64,000 bases of DNA from [Flexibacter] sp. ATCC 35208 (GCF_001975825.1 NZ_MTKN01000047.1:1-64000); one strand, 5' to 3'. Counted from the stretch's first letter, positions 15,784-25,487 are shown. The notes: a model not told the origin generated them from the sequence alone. Translations and numbers: made by a program.

Positions 15784-18700
15784 TTAATACTCTGCTGCTG
15801 TCTGCATGTCTTCCTGTCTTGCAGGTTTACCGCTGATGCGCTCCTGTATATACTGGAAGATGATGAACAACACCGGTATCACAAAGATGCCCAGCAATAC
15901 GCCTGTCAACATCCCTCCTGCTGCACCGAAACTGATTGAACGGTTACCCTGTGCAGATGAACCTGTCGCTCTCATGAGTGGTGTCAGACCTGCAATGAAT
16001 GCAAACGATGTCATGAGGATCGGACGCAAACGTAACCTGGCCGCTTCCAATGCGGAGGCCAGCAGCCCCATTCCACCCTTGCGCCGTTGTACGGCATATT
16101 CTACGATCAGAATGGCGTTTTTAGCCAGCAAACCTATCAGCATGATCAGACCTACCTGCACATATATATTGTTGTCTATACCAAACAGATTGATGAAGGC
16201 AAATACACCGAAGATACCCAGTGGAATAGAGAGGATCACTGAGAATGGCAGAATGTAACTTTCATACTGTGCTGACAGCAGGAAGTATACAAAGATCAGA
16301 CACAACAGGAAGATAATACCAGCCTGACCACCAGCTGCAATTTCTTCTTTTGTCATACCTACCCACTCGTAAGAATAACCTCTTGGCAGGTAACTAGCCG
16401 CCACTTCTTCTACTGCCCTGATCGCATCACCAGAACTATAACCCGGTTTTGGCTGACCATTGATGCTCACCGCATTAAAGAGGTTATTGCGGGTAACGGT
16501 TTCAGGGCCATATACTCTTTCCAGTTTTACCACGGCATTGATCGGTACCATTTCACCTGATTCATTCTTTACAAACACTTCATCCAGTGAAGAAGGTTCT
16601 GCACGTGCAGGTACATCCGCCTGTACGATAACACGGTAGTATTTACCAAAACGGTTAAAGTCAGATGCAAAGGTGCTACCATAAAACACCTGCAATGTTT
16701 GCAGGATCTCTGATACTTTCACTCCCAGCTGTTTCGCTTTGCTGTCGTCGATCTGCACACTGTACTGAGGGTTACCGGCATTAAAGGTGGTAAAGGCAAA
16801 TGCAATTTCTTTGCGCTTCATCAATTCTCCGATAAAACCGTAAGTGGTATTTGCCAGTTTATCCATTGGGCCACCGTTACGGTCCTGCAATATCACTTCG
16901 AAACCATCTACGTTACTGAAACCAGGTACGGTTGGCATGTTAAACATGAAGATATTTGCTTCAGGAATACCTGCCAGTGCGCCTTGCATCATACCCATCA
17001 CGGTTTTCAGGTCTTTCACCTTCCCACGCTGTTCGAATGGTTTGAGTTTTACAAACCCTACACCAGATGAAGAACTGCTGGAGTTGGTGATGATGTTAAA
17101 ACCGGAAACGCTCAGATAAGAATTGACAGACTCGAAGTCGTGCATGATTTTTTCCACCTTGCCCACAACTTCCCGGGTACGTTGCAATGAAGCACCTGGA
17201 GGCATGCTCACAGAGTATACTACGAAACCATTGTCCTCTGTAGGAATAAACCCGGTAGGGGTACGTTTTACTAAGAATACCGTTACTGCAGTGATCAGTG
17301 CCAGACCACCTATTGCAATCCATTTACGTCTTACGAGGAAACGGAGACTATTGATATATTTATTTGTTACCGCATTAAAACCTGTATTGAATGCTTTGAA
17401 GAAACGACTACCGAAGCCCATTGTTACATGCTTTGGTTGATGGTCATCTCCATGGTGTATGTTCTTCAACAACAGGGCACAGAGAGCAGGACTCAGGGTC
17501 AATGCATTCAATGCAGAGATCAGGATCGCGATAGCCAGTGTGAAGGCGAACTGACGGTAGAATACACCCGCAGGGCCCTGCATGAAACCAACAGGTACGA
17601 ATACCGCTGCCATGACGAGGGTGATGGAGATGATCGCACCGGATATTTCCTGCATACTGGTGATGGTCGCATTTCTTGGAGACATATTGATCTTCTCCAT
17701 CTTGGCGTGCACCGCCTCGACGACGACGATAGCGTCATCCACTACGATACCAATAGCCAGCACCAGTGCAAAGAGGGTAAGCAGGTTGATGGTAAAACCA
17801 AACAGCTGCATGAAGAAGAATGTACCTATGATCGCTACTGGTACTGCGATAGCAGGAATCAGTGTAGAACGGAAATCCTGTAAGAATATGAATACAACGA
17901 TAAATACCAGTATAAATGCTTCCAGCAGGGTGTGTTTCACCTGGTCAATAGATTCATCCAGATATTCCTTGGTGCTATAGATATTGAAATATTCTACGCC
18001 TTTAGGGAATTGCAGGGATGCTTTCTTCATCAGGGCATTGGCAGCTACCTGGATATCATTTGCGTTTGAACCCGCTGTCTGATAGATAGCTATACCAATA
18101 CCGTATTTCCCATTCACCTTGGTGTCACTGCTATATGTAAAGGAACCGAACTCCACTCTTGCCACGTCTTTCAAACGCAGTAAGGAACCATCTGCATTTG
18201 CCTTCAGCACCATGTTTTCATAGTCTTCGTGCTGATTCAGTTTTCCTTTATATTTTAATACATATTCGAATGCCCTGTCACTGCTTTCACCGAAACGACC
18301 CGGTGCTGCTTCTACGTTCTGCTCCTGGATTGAACTCAGTACATCCTGTGGTGACAGGTGATTGGCAGCGAGACGATCAGGGTGCAGCCAGATACGCATT
18401 GAGTAATCTTTGGAACCGAATACCATGGCCTGACCTACGCCTGTGATACGCTGTAATTCAGGGATGATGTTGATCTTTGCATAGTTCTGCAAAAACTTTT
18501 CATCGTATTCTGATGTATTACTCATCAGGTTCACCACCATAATCATACTGTTCTGTTTCTTCTCTGTGGTGATACCTGCACTCACGACTTCGGATGGTAA
18601 GAGGCTGGTGGCTTTGGATACGCGGTTTTGCACGTTTACTGCTGCCAGATCAGGATTGGTCCCCAGTTTGAAGTACACGCTCAGGGTCATGGAACCGTCG

Positions 18701-18951
18701 TTGTTGGAAGTAGAGGTCATGTAGGTCATGTTCTCTACGCCGTTTACCGCCTCTTCTATAGGGGTGGCTACGGAACGGGCTACCACTTCGGCGTTAGCGC
18801 CGGGGTAGGATGCTGTAACGGCCACGCAGGGAGGGGCAATGTCCGGAAACTGAGTAACCGGCAATGTGAATAGCGATAAGATCCCCAACAGTACCAGCAG
18901 GATGGAGACCACCGTAGCCAGTACCGGCCTTTCTATAAATCTTCTTAACAT
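15784..18951 (-). CDS. RND efflux pump, HAE1 family (AcrB-like)
   Basis: A 1055-residue inner-membrane proton/drug antiporter. Twelve membrane segments and two large periplasmic loops are arranged as in AcrB/MexB: the first helix is LATVVSILLVLLGILSL. The proton-relay aspartates are present in IGIVVDDAIVVVEAV (about 400-415) and the relay lysine in GLLAKNAILIVEYA (about 935). The C-terminal motif GNRSISFGAAGGM is also typical. Together with the membrane-fusion protein and outer-membrane factor it exports drugs or other amphiphiles. The gene is 17 bases before the outer-membrane factor gene. Confidence 0.95.
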   Translation of the reverse strand: MLRRFIERPVLATVVSILLVLLGILSLFTLPVTQFPDIAPPCVAVTASYPGANAEVVARSVATPIEEAVNGVENMTYMTSTSNNDGSMTLSVYFKLGTNPDLAAVNVQNRVSKATSLLPSEVVSAGITTEKKQNSMIMVVNLMSNTSEYDEKFLQNYAKINIIPELQRITGVGQAMVFGSKDYSMRIWLHPDRLAANHLSPQDVLSSIQEQNVEAAPGRFGESSDRAFEYVLKYKGKLNQHEDYENMVLKANADGSLLRLKDVARVEFGSFTYSSDTKVNGKYGIGIAIYQTAGSNANDIQVAANALMKKASLQFPKGVEYFNIYSTKEYLDESIDQVKHTLLEAFILVFIVVFIFLQDFRSTLIPAIAVPVAIIGTFFFMQLFGFTINLLTLFALVLAIGIVVDDAIVVVEAVHAKMEKINMSPRNATITSMQEISGAIISITLVMAAVFVPVGFMQGPAGVFYRQFAFTLAIAILISALNALTLSPALCALLLKNIHHGDDHQPKHVTMGFGSRFFKAFNTGFNAVTNKYINSLRFLVRRKWIAIGGLALITAVTVFLVKRTPTGFIPTEDNGFVVYSVSMPPGASLQRTREVVGKVEKIMHDFESVNSYLSVSGFNIITNSSSSSSGVGFVKLKPFEQRGKVKDLKTVMGMMQGALAGIPEANIFMFNMPTVPGFSNVDGFEVILQDRNGGPMDKLANTTYGFIGELMKRKEIAFAFTTFNAGNPQYSVQIDDSKAKQLGVKVSEILQTLQVFYGSTFASDFNRFGKYYRVIVQADVPARAEPSSLDEVFVKNESGEMVPINAVVKLERVYGPETVTRNNLFNAVSINGQPKPGYSSGDAIRAVEEVAASYLPRGYSYEWVGMTKEEIAAGGQAGIIFLLCLIFVYFLLSAQYESYILPFSVILSIPLGIFGVFAFINLFGIDNNIYVQVGLIMLIGLLAKNAILIVEYAVQRRKGGMGLLASALEAARLRLRPILMTSFAFIAGLTPLMRATGSSAQGNRSISFGAAGGMLTGVLLGIFVIPVLFIIFQYIQERISGKPARQEDMQTAAEY

Positions 18952-18971
18952 AAATCTTTAGTTGAATTTTT

Positions 18972-19170
18972 TACAAATGGACTTGCCTTTAGCTGGCAAT
19001 CCATTTAACTGGTTTGGCCATCTACAGGTAATTCATGATAATGGAACTGCTTTCGACACATCATCCATTTACATGTTTTTCACCTTTAGACAGGCAATCC
19101 ATTTATGATGGAATCACCTTCATACAGCCGCCCCATTTTACAATGGCTTTACCTTCAGCAGGCTATCCAT
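18972..19170 (-). repeat. Degenerate repeats of the membrane-fusion gene's 3' end
   Basis: The end of the preceding gene (19133-19170, minus-strand ATGGATAGCCTGCTGAAGG...) recurs in altered form at 19062-19103 (ATGGATTGCCTGTCTAAAGG) and at about 18972-19011 (ATGGATTGCCAGCTAAAGG), inside the 186-base gap before the pump gene. Each copy ends in a TGTAA-like string matching the stop-codon region. These look like decayed partial duplications of the 3' end. Confidence 0.5.
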
Positions 19171-20346
19171 AGATATTGGCTGTGGAGCAATCACAGCACC
19201 ATCCTGTAGTCTTCCCAATCCTGCATATACAATAGTCTCACCTGCCTGCAGTCCTTTCTCTACGAAGTAGTACGCGCCAGATTTACCAGAGATTATAATT
19301 GGCTTGCTCGCCACTTTATTGCTATCTCCTACTGTGAATACAAATACTTTGTCCTGCACCTCAAATGTCGCTTCCTGTGGCACCAACAGTGCTGCAGAGA
19401 GTTGTTCAGGAATACGGACTTTACCTGTATTACCGGAACGAAGCAGCCCTGCACCATTCGGGAAAATAGCCCGGAAACTTACAGAACCCATTGTTTTATC
19501 AAACTGACCTTCCATCGTTTCTACATGCCCTTTTTCGGTGTAGATGGTATTGTCTGGAAGTACCAGGTCTACAGCCGGCAATTTTTTCACTTTATCAGCG
19601 ACGGTATTACCAGCTATTTTATTTTTAAATTGGAGAAAGTCGATCTCACTCATGGAAAAGTAAGCATACACCTCATTTATATCCGATAATAAGGTAAGTG
19701 GCTGTGTTTCTCCACGGCCTACCAGGCTACCGCTTTTGAATGGAATACGACCGATGTAACCACTAACAGGTGCAGTGATCAGGGTGTATCCTACACTGAT
19801 ACGTGCATTGCTTACATTGGCACGTGCCTGCGATACGTTGGCTTTCGCAGCCGCATAGGCAGCATTGGCAGTTTTCAGTTGTACGTCAGATACCACGTTG
19901 TTTTGTACGAGTGGCGTAAGACGGTTTACCTCTACCAGTGCCTTTTCTTCATTGGCCTGTGCAGCGAGTAAGAGTGCAGATGCATTACTCAATTGTTCCT
20001 GGTAAGGACGGTCATTGATGCGGAATAAAGGTTGGCCTGCTTTTACGTAAGCACCTTCATCTACAAAGATCTTGTCGAGGTATCCATCTACCTGTGGGCG
20101 GATTTCAACGTTTACCTTTCCTTCTAATGTCGCGTTGTATTCACGATAGGTAGTAGCTGGAACGGAAGTTACTTTCAGCACAGGAAGTACTGCTGCTGGT
20201 GCTCCTCCTGCATTTTCTGTTTTTGCAGAAGAGGAGGCGCATGATGAAAGGAACGCGACAATAATGATACTATAAAGAAGACTCGCTGGTCCGTGTTTTT
20301 TGTGCGCTTGTTGTAAAAAGAATAAGTGATTCATACAATTGTTCAT
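19138..20346 (-). CDS. RND membrane-fusion lipoprotein (AcrA/MexA-like)
   Basis: A periplasmic adaptor of about 402 residues. The open frame reaches 20469, but the ATG at 20346 (or 20334) is preferred because the lipoprotein signal (SLLYSIIIVAFLSSC) then sits at the N-terminus. The biotinyl-lipoyl half motifs are seen around VNVEIRPQVDGYLDKIFVDE and TLITAPVSGYIGRIPF, with a coiled-coil hairpin between (LLLAAQANEEKALVEVNRL). The beta-barrel and membrane-proximal domains follow. It bridges the pump and the outer-membrane duct. It is the first gene of the three-gene operon. The region 20347-20737 between it and the AraC gene is promoter space with no further gene. Confidence 0.9.
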   Translation of the reverse strand: MNNCMNHLFFLQQAHKKHGPASLLYSIIIVAFLSSCASSSAKTENAGGAPAAVLPVLKVTSVPATTYREYNATLEGKVNVEIRPQVDGYLDKIFVDEGAYVKAGQPLFRINDRPYQEQLSNASALLLAAQANEEKALVEVNRLTPLVQNNVVSDVQLKTANAAYAAAKANVSQARANVSNARISVGYTLITAPVSGYIGRIPFKSGSLVGRGETQPLTLLSDINEVYAYFSMSEIDFLQFKNKIAGNTVADKVKKLPAVDLVLPDNTIYTEKGHVETMEGQFDKTMGSVSFRAIFPNGAGLLRSGNTGKVRIPEQLSAALLVPQEATFEVQDKVFVFTVGDSNKVASKPIIISGKSGAYYFVEKGLQAGETIVYAGLGRLQDGAVIAPQPISMDSLLKVKPL

Positions 20347-20737
20347 TTTAAGAAAAGTATGGCAATAGATAGCCACGCCGCCAATGGCGGAAATTTTAGG
20401 CAAAAGCCTCCCCATGGCCATAGTTAGCCATTCCACCATTGTCAGAGATGTAATGCATACCTCTCCCACACACGGTGGTCACCGGTTAATAAATAACGAC
20501 AGTTATTGGAGATAGAAAAGCCACCCCACCCGCCTGAACCGGGAAGCCAGATGACAAAGTTTTTTGATTGGTTACTGCTAAGAGAAACTTATGAACAGGT
20601 TAGCAGGAGAAATTTAGATACTTCATGTGCTAGTGGTTTTTTAGGACGACATTATTTCAACATCATCATGTTATGATTATTATAACCTTACAAAAGTACA
20701 ATGATCAGCAAGGAAGTTCATTTAACTAATTACGGTA

Positions 20738-21619
20738 TTAATTGTACTTTTCCCGGATACTCTTCTGGAACGTTGCTGGTGTGTATCCAGTATGCTTTTT
20801 AAAGAACCGATTGAAGTACCCATCGTCTTCAAACTTAAGCTCCCACGCGATTTCCTTGATGGTATGTTCGCCATAAAACAAGAGTCGCTTGGCTTCCATC
20901 ACCCGTTTTTCATCGATAATCTGTTTTGCGGTTTTTCCCAACACAGCCTTGATCGTATCGTTGAGATGACCAGGTGTTACATACATCATATCTGCATAGT
21001 GCGCTACCTGCGTTTTGTCTTTGTAATGCACATCAGACAATTCATCGAACTGACGTACGATGCGGTTAGGCAGCGTATCTGATTGCATAGCGGCAATGTC
21101 CCGTTGTGGTAAACGGGAGATAGCAGCAATGAGAGAATGTAGCATGTTGCGGATAATCAGTTCCCGCAATGGTTGCCTGGTTTCCATTTCTCTCAGCATG
21201 AGACGCGCGAATCCCATGAGATCTTTCAGTTGTGCATCCGTGAGTTCAATTACAGGCGTGCCGCATACGCAACCCCAGCAGATAGGACTACCTAAGCCTG
21301 TTTCATTCACAAGAAATTCCTGTGAAAAGATAATATTAACGACCTCGCATAAACTATCGCCTGTATGTTGATGTACCTGGTCAGGATATAACATCACTAC
21401 AGCAGGACCTGTGACAGTATATTTTTCGAAGTCGATATATTGAGTTGTTTCGCCTGATAGCACAAGTGTGATACTGAAATGCTTACGGCGATGCGGTTCT
21501 TTAAGATCTTCTGGTTGTACCAAGTAGGTAGTGCGGTTGATTAAAAAACCTTTTAAAGGATTTTGTATATCAACACAGTCGTCAACATTGTAAACTGGTA
21601 TGACTACATTAGTCTTCAT
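20738..21619 (-). CDS. AraC family regulator upstream of the efflux operon
   Basis: A 293-residue AraC regulator. The N-terminal cupin part (ITLVLSGETTQYIDFEKYTV) is followed by helix-turn-helix motifs at about 195-285 (YADMMYVTPGHLNDTIKAVL and IKEIAWELKFEDDGYFNRFF). The cysteines in ICWGCVCGTP near residue 125 are unusual for the family. It is in the same orientation as the efflux genes and about 390 bases upstream of them, so it is a likely activator of the pump. Its own upstream region contains a SlyA/MarR-type palindrome at 21847-21860, placing it under the neighbouring MarR gene. Confidence 0.88.
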   Translation of the reverse strand: MKTNVVIPVYNVDDCVDIQNPLKGFLINRTTYLVQPEDLKEPHRRKHFSITLVLSGETTQYIDFEKYTVTGPAVVMLYPDQVHQHTGDSLCEVVNIIFSQEFLVNETGLGSPICWGCVCGTPVIELTDAQLKDLMGFARLMLREMETRQPLRELIIRNMLHSLIAAISRLPQRDIAAMQSDTLPNRIVRQFDELSDVHYKDKTQVAHYADMMYVTPGHLNDTIKAVLGKTAKQIIDEKRVMEAKRLLFYGEHTIKEIAWELKFEDDGYFNRFFKKHTGYTPATFQKSIREKYN

Positions 21620-21846
21620 ATCACATACAGTTTAGTCGTTAAAAAGAAGAGGGCTCAGTCGTAAAAGTTCAGAGGCAGTGCCATTCTAGCTACAGAATCG
21701 GCATGGATTAATTAGTCGGCAGGATTGTAATCAGTAGATGATTAGCAGATTATATCTATTACATAGTGCGACAAAAATATAATTTACATTTCATTTTTCA
21801 TCGAACTATTTTTACATGATAAATATACTTATTATCTTCAATTATT

Positions 21847-21860
21847 ATTAGCCGGCTAAT
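21847..21860. promoter_or_regulatory. MarR/SlyA-type operator, distal site
   Basis: ATTAGCCGGCTAAT is a perfect 14-base palindrome whose core TTAGCCGGCTAA differs from the known SlyA site TTAGCAAGCTAA only at the two central bases. It lies 18 bases after the MarR stop and 230 bases before the AraC start. A half-like site, ATTAGTCGGC, is at 21711-21720. Confidence 0.65.
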
Positions 21861-21877
21861 TAAATAAGTAAAAAATA

Positions 21878-22312
21878 TTATTTCTTCAGATTTTCCAGTA
21901 CCTGCATGAGCAGACGTTTTAAGATTATCCTTTCTTCTGTACTTAGCCCTTGCACCATTTGCTGCTCCAATTGGTTCCAGGTTTGTTCTGTGATATGCAT
22001 AGCGGCTTCTTTACCTTTTTCAGTAAGGGAGACGCGGACGGCGCGCTGATCGGTACAGCATTTTTCTTTGACAAGGAAGCCGTTTTTTTCGAGACGGTCA
22101 GCCATGCGGGTGACAGTTACGGGTGTGACTTCCATGTTAGTCGTAAGGTCACTGAGCATGATGCCGTTGTGACATAGTACTTGTTGCAGGAAGATCTCCT
22201 GACCGGCGTGCAGGTTGTATGCCGCGAGCATTTGATTTCCTTTGTTTCTGTGCGCTTTGCTGATTTGTACCAATAGGTGACCAATGGTACTGCACATAAG
22301 CGGTTTGTTCAT
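21878..22312 (-). CDS. MarR family transcriptional regulator
   Basis: A 144-residue MarR regulator. The winged helix-turn-helix is seen at about residues 55-105: GIMLSDLTTNMEVTPVTVTR as recognition region, then MADRLEKNGFLVKEKCCTDQRAVRVSLTEKG as wing. N- and C-terminal helices for dimerisation flank it. MarR proteins repress drug and oxidant resistance genes until a ligand is bound. Identical palindromes at 22329 and 21848 suggest that it represses itself and the AraC/efflux genes downstream. Confidence 0.9.
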   Translation of the reverse strand: MNKPLMCSTIGHLLVQISKAHRNKGNQMLAAYNLHAGQEIFLQQVLCHNGIMLSDLTTNMEVTPVTVTRMADRLEKNGFLVKEKCCTDQRAVRVSLTEKGKEAAMHITEQTWNQLEQQMVQGLSTEERIILKRLLMQVLENLKK

Positions 22313-22328
22313 GAAGCAAATATAATAA

Positions 22329-22340
22329 TTAGCCGGCTAA
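22329..22340. promoter_or_regulatory. MarR/SlyA-type operator, autoregulatory site
   Basis: A 12-base perfect palindrome, TTAGCCGGCTAA, 16 bases before the MarR start codon, where a bound repressor would block the promoter. It is identical to the core of the site beyond the other end of the gene. Confidence 0.7.
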
Positions 22341-22354
22341 ATAAAATAAAAATT

Positions 22355-22393
22355 AAAAAAAACGCTTTTACCACAGGTAAAAGCGTTTTTTTT
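22355..22393. terminator. MutS2 terminator
   Basis: Arms AAAAAACGCTTTTACC and GGTAAAAGCGTTTTTT form a 16-base stem around a 4-base loop, 82 bases after the MutS2 stop codon in its direction of transcription. Confidence 0.85.
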
Positions 22394-22474
22394 CGAACGA
22401 AAGCGGTCTTTCTGATGCCGTCGCATTAGAAAGACTGCAGAAACACAGAAATGCAGGAAGCCTGCAAAAATCTA

Positions 22475-24598
22475 TTATTTAGTAGCCGGCTCCTTTTCTT
22501 TAGGACGTTCTTTCACTAATATCAGATCAGCCAACAATACGTTCATCGGGATATTACCCAATTTAACGATGCCTCGCTTATCACGTATTTCGATCAGTTT
22601 GCCCACCTGGCCGTTTGTTTTAATTTTTACAAGGTTGCCAATCTCGAGGTTGCTACCCACTACTTCCTGGAATTTGTCCTGTACCTTCTTCTCCAGCTTG
22701 TCATTGATAGCCTTTTCACGTTTTCTGAACAGGAGTGCTTCGGCCTGCTTCAAAACTTTCTGTTTGTCGTCGGTACGCTTCCATTCAATCACGATCTGCT
22801 TCATCTTGCGCTCCATATCTTTCAGGTAGGCCAGTTCGTCTTCCTTGATCTTATTCTGCAACTTCATCATGCCGAACTGCTGGTTCTTTCGTTCCTTGTC
22901 AGAAAGTACCTCGTACTCACGTTTCAACTTTTCGTTTTCACGCAGCAACTGCTGTAATTCCTTCTCTTTTGCCTCTATCTTTTGCAGATCCTGTTCTGCT
23001 TTGTTCAGGAGCTTATCCAGCTGAAAATGGCCTTCATCTACCAGGTTTCTGGCCCTGTTGATCAGGGAAGGATGCAGACCTATCCGCTGTGCGATAGAGA
23101 ATGTATAGGAGCTACCCGGTTTACCTACTATCAGTTTGTACATCGGTGACAAGTTCTCCTCATCAAAGCCCATCGCCCCGTTGATGATACCCTTTACCTT
23201 GTTGGCCATTACCTTCAGGTTCAGGTAGTGGGTGGTCACAATACCAAATGCGTGTTTCTTAGCCAGCTCCTCCATGATCACCTCCGCAAAAGCACCACCA
23301 AGGTTCGGATCGGAACCGCTTCCCAACTCATCGATGAAAAAGAGGGTCTTACCATTCGCATTTTCCATAAAATACTTCATATTTTTCAGGTGCGAACTGT
23401 AAGTACTCAATTCAAATTCGAGGGATTGTGTATCACCAATATGGATCATCAGTTGCCTGAAAATACCTATCTGGGAACTGGGATGTACCGGTACCAGCAG
23501 TCCTGCCTGCAGCATGAGCTGGACCAAACCGACTGTTTTCATAGTCACCGTCTTACCACCGGCATTCGGTCCACTGATCACGAGGATATGATTGTTCTGA
23601 TCCAGCGTGAGGTTGATGGGAATGGTCGGCTTGGTATTACGACGGTTGTACAAAAGTAACAGTGGGTGATACGCATCTACCAAATGCAGTTGTGCTGTGG
23701 GTGTGAGCATTGGGTAATTACCATCCATATCAAGTGCCAGCTTAGCTTTGGCACGGATAAAGTCGTAAGTACCGAGAATAATGTGGTAGTTGTTCAGCAG
23801 CAATGAATGCTTGCTCAGGTCTGCTGTCAGGGTACGCAATATCTTGTACACCTCACGGCTCTCATCTCTTTCCAGGGCGGCTACATCATTATTCAGCTCA
23901 ATGGTTTCTTCCGGCTCCACGAATGCGGTACGACGGGTATCAGATTCTCCATGGAGAATTCCTTTTACCATACGTTTGTTTTCGGCATAAATGGCCACTA
24001 CCCTTCTGCCATTCAGAAAAGCTTCGCCTGTATCGGCGAGGTAGCCCAGTTTGCTGAGTTTGGACAAACTACGGTCAAATACCCGGCGCAGTTCATTCCG
24101 CTTGCGAAACAGGGACATACGGATCCTGGATAACTCCGGAGTGGCGTTATCCCTTATCAGTCCTGCCTCATCCAATATCTCGTCGATGATCAGGATGATC
24201 TTCTTTTCGTAGTGGGTATGAGTGATCACTTCGAACAGACCCGCATAAGTGACGCGCCTGTCGTGATCAAAAAAACGTACAATGCTGCCCATGCTTTCGG
24301 CCAGCTTGCGCAATTGCATTACCTGCTCTCCGCTCAATACGGCTCCCTGGATGCCCAGTAAGCGCAATTCACTTTTCAGGTTCAGTACATAATCGTTGGG
24401 AAAATGTTCCTGCAGCAGCGTGAGCTGCTTATATTCGTGCGCCTGCTGTAATGCTGTTTTGACGTAGTCAATGTGGGTATGTAAACGCAGTTCCTGCGCC
24501 ATTTCTTTACCCAGCTCCGTTTTACAATGTTCCTCCAACAAAGCCTGAACTTTGTCGAATTCCAGCTGTACTAAGGCTGAATCGGGAAAATACTTCAT
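22475..24598 (-). CDS. mutS2: MutS2-type ATPase lacking the Smr domain
   Basis: A 707-residue MutS2 homologue. The Walker A motif GPNAGGKT lies at residues 343-350, the Walker B region at LFFIDELGSGSDPNLGG (about 425), and a signature-like VTTHY near 455. A long coiled coil runs from about 515 to 630. The C-terminus has a KOW/SH3-like module (EIGNLVKIKTNGQVGKLIE) and then stops. The Smr nuclease domain of canonical MutS2 (785 residues in Bacillus subtilis) is missing. Known roles of MutS2 are suppression of recombination and rescue of stalled ribosomes; without Smr, the nicking function should be lost. The gene is transcribed alone and is divergent from msrA. Confidence 0.9.
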   Translation of the reverse strand: MKYFPDSALVQLEFDKVQALLEEHCKTELGKEMAQELRLHTHIDYVKTALQQAHEYKQLTLLQEHFPNDYVLNLKSELRLLGIQGAVLSGEQVMQLRKLAESMGSIVRFFDHDRRVTYAGLFEVITHTHYEKKIILIIDEILDEAGLIRDNATPELSRIRMSLFRKRNELRRVFDRSLSKLSKLGYLADTGEAFLNGRRVVAIYAENKRMVKGILHGESDTRRTAFVEPEETIELNNDVAALERDESREVYKILRTLTADLSKHSLLLNNYHIILGTYDFIRAKAKLALDMDGNYPMLTPTAQLHLVDAYHPLLLLYNRRNTKPTIPINLTLDQNNHILVISGPNAGGKTVTMKTVGLVQLMLQAGLLVPVHPSSQIGIFRQLMIHIGDTQSLEFELSTYSSHLKNMKYFMENANGKTLFFIDELGSGSDPNLGGAFAEVIMEELAKKHAFGIVTTHYLNLKVMANKVKGIINGAMGFDEENLSPMYKLIVGKPGSSYTFSIAQRIGLHPSLINRARNLVDEGHFQLDKLLNKAEQDLQKIEAKEKELQQLLRENEKLKREYEVLSDKERKNQQFGMMKLQNKIKEDELAYLKDMERKMKQIVIEWKRTDDKQKVLKQAEALLFRKREKAINDKLEKKVQDKFQEVVGSNLEIGNLVKIKTNGQVGKLIEIRDKRGIVKLGNIPMNVLLADLILVKERPKEKEPATK

Positions 24599-24783
24599 CT
24601 TAAATTAATTCCATACAAAGCCTGCGGTTACAATTACACAGGCGGTTAAAATTGGCTTTTGGCCCTTCAAAAGAATGTTAAAGTTAATTAATTGGGCGAT
24701 CCGTTACATCAAACTTATCGTAATTTAACTTGTCTGGGGTGGAAGTGGTTACGCATACAAAACTACTCCAAACGAAAAAAATC

Positions 24784-25440
24784 ATGCGAAGATACTCATT
24801 ATTAAGCTTTTTGCTCGCACTTACCTTTGTAGCCTGTGCGCAAAGCAAATCATCGAACGACAAAGTTCCAGGTGATATAAAAGTTCCTAAAGACCTGAAA
24901 ACAGAGACCGCGACCTTTGGCGGAGGGTGTTTCTGGTGTACCGAAGCCCAGTTTCAATACCTGGATGGGGTGATAAAGGTAGAATCAGGTTTTTCCGGAG
25001 GTACGGTAAAAAATCCTTCTTATGAGGAAGTGTGTACCGGCACAACGGGGCATGCGGAAGTGATCCAGGTGACTTATGACCCTGCTAAGATCTCCTATGA
25101 GGAATTACTAAAGGCTTTCTGGACCGCCCATGACCCCACCCAGCTGAACAGGCAGGGGAATGATGTGGGTACCCAGTATAGATCTGTGATCTTCTATCAT
25201 AATGAAGAACAGCATAAACTGGCGGAATTATATAAGGACAAACTGGATAAGTCCGGAGCCTATGATAAGCCGGTGGTAACGGAGATTGCGCCTTTTACGA
25301 AGTTTTATAAGGCAGAAGATTATCACCAGGATTATTATAAGCAAAATGGAGAACAACCATATTGTCACTTTGTGATAGCCCCAAAATTGGAGAAGTTTAA
25401 GAAAGTGTTTAAGGATAAACTCAAAGCTGACGCAAACTAA
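24784..25440 (+). CDS. msrA: Peptide-methionine (S)-S-oxide reductase lipoprotein
   Basis: A 218-residue MsrA. The open frame begins at 24730, but the ATG at 24784 gives a clear lipoprotein signal (LLALTFVACAQ). The catalytic motif GGCFWC lies near residue 48, with the EVCTGTTGHAE block near 85 and the QYRSVIFYH region near 130, as in all MsrA proteins. It reduces methionine sulfoxide in exported proteins at the membrane. No MsrB or resolving partner is nearby. It is a single gene with its own terminator. Confidence 0.95.
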   Translation: MRRYSLLSFLLALTFVACAQSKSSNDKVPGDIKVPKDLKTETATFGGGCFWCTEAQFQYLDGVIKVESGFSGGTVKNPSYEEVCTGTTGHAEVIQVTYDPAKISYEELLKAFWTAHDPTQLNRQGNDVGTQYRSVIFYHNEEQHKLAELYKDKLDKSGAYDKPVVTEIAPFTKFYKAEDYHQDYYKQNGEQPYCHFVIAPKLEKFKKVFKDKLKADAN

Positions 25441-25442
25441 TT

Positions 25443-25487
25443 TATAACAAAAACGCTTTTCCCTAAGGACAAAGCGTTTTTGTTATA
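25443..25487. terminator. msrA terminator
   Basis: A perfect 17-base stem (25443-25459 with 25471-25487), TATAACAAAAACGCTTT and its complement, directly after the msrA stop. Confidence 0.9.

Noticed and set aside
17428-17883. 151-codon plus-strand frame inside the RND pump gene
   Set aside because: Fully antisense to a conserved part of the pump.
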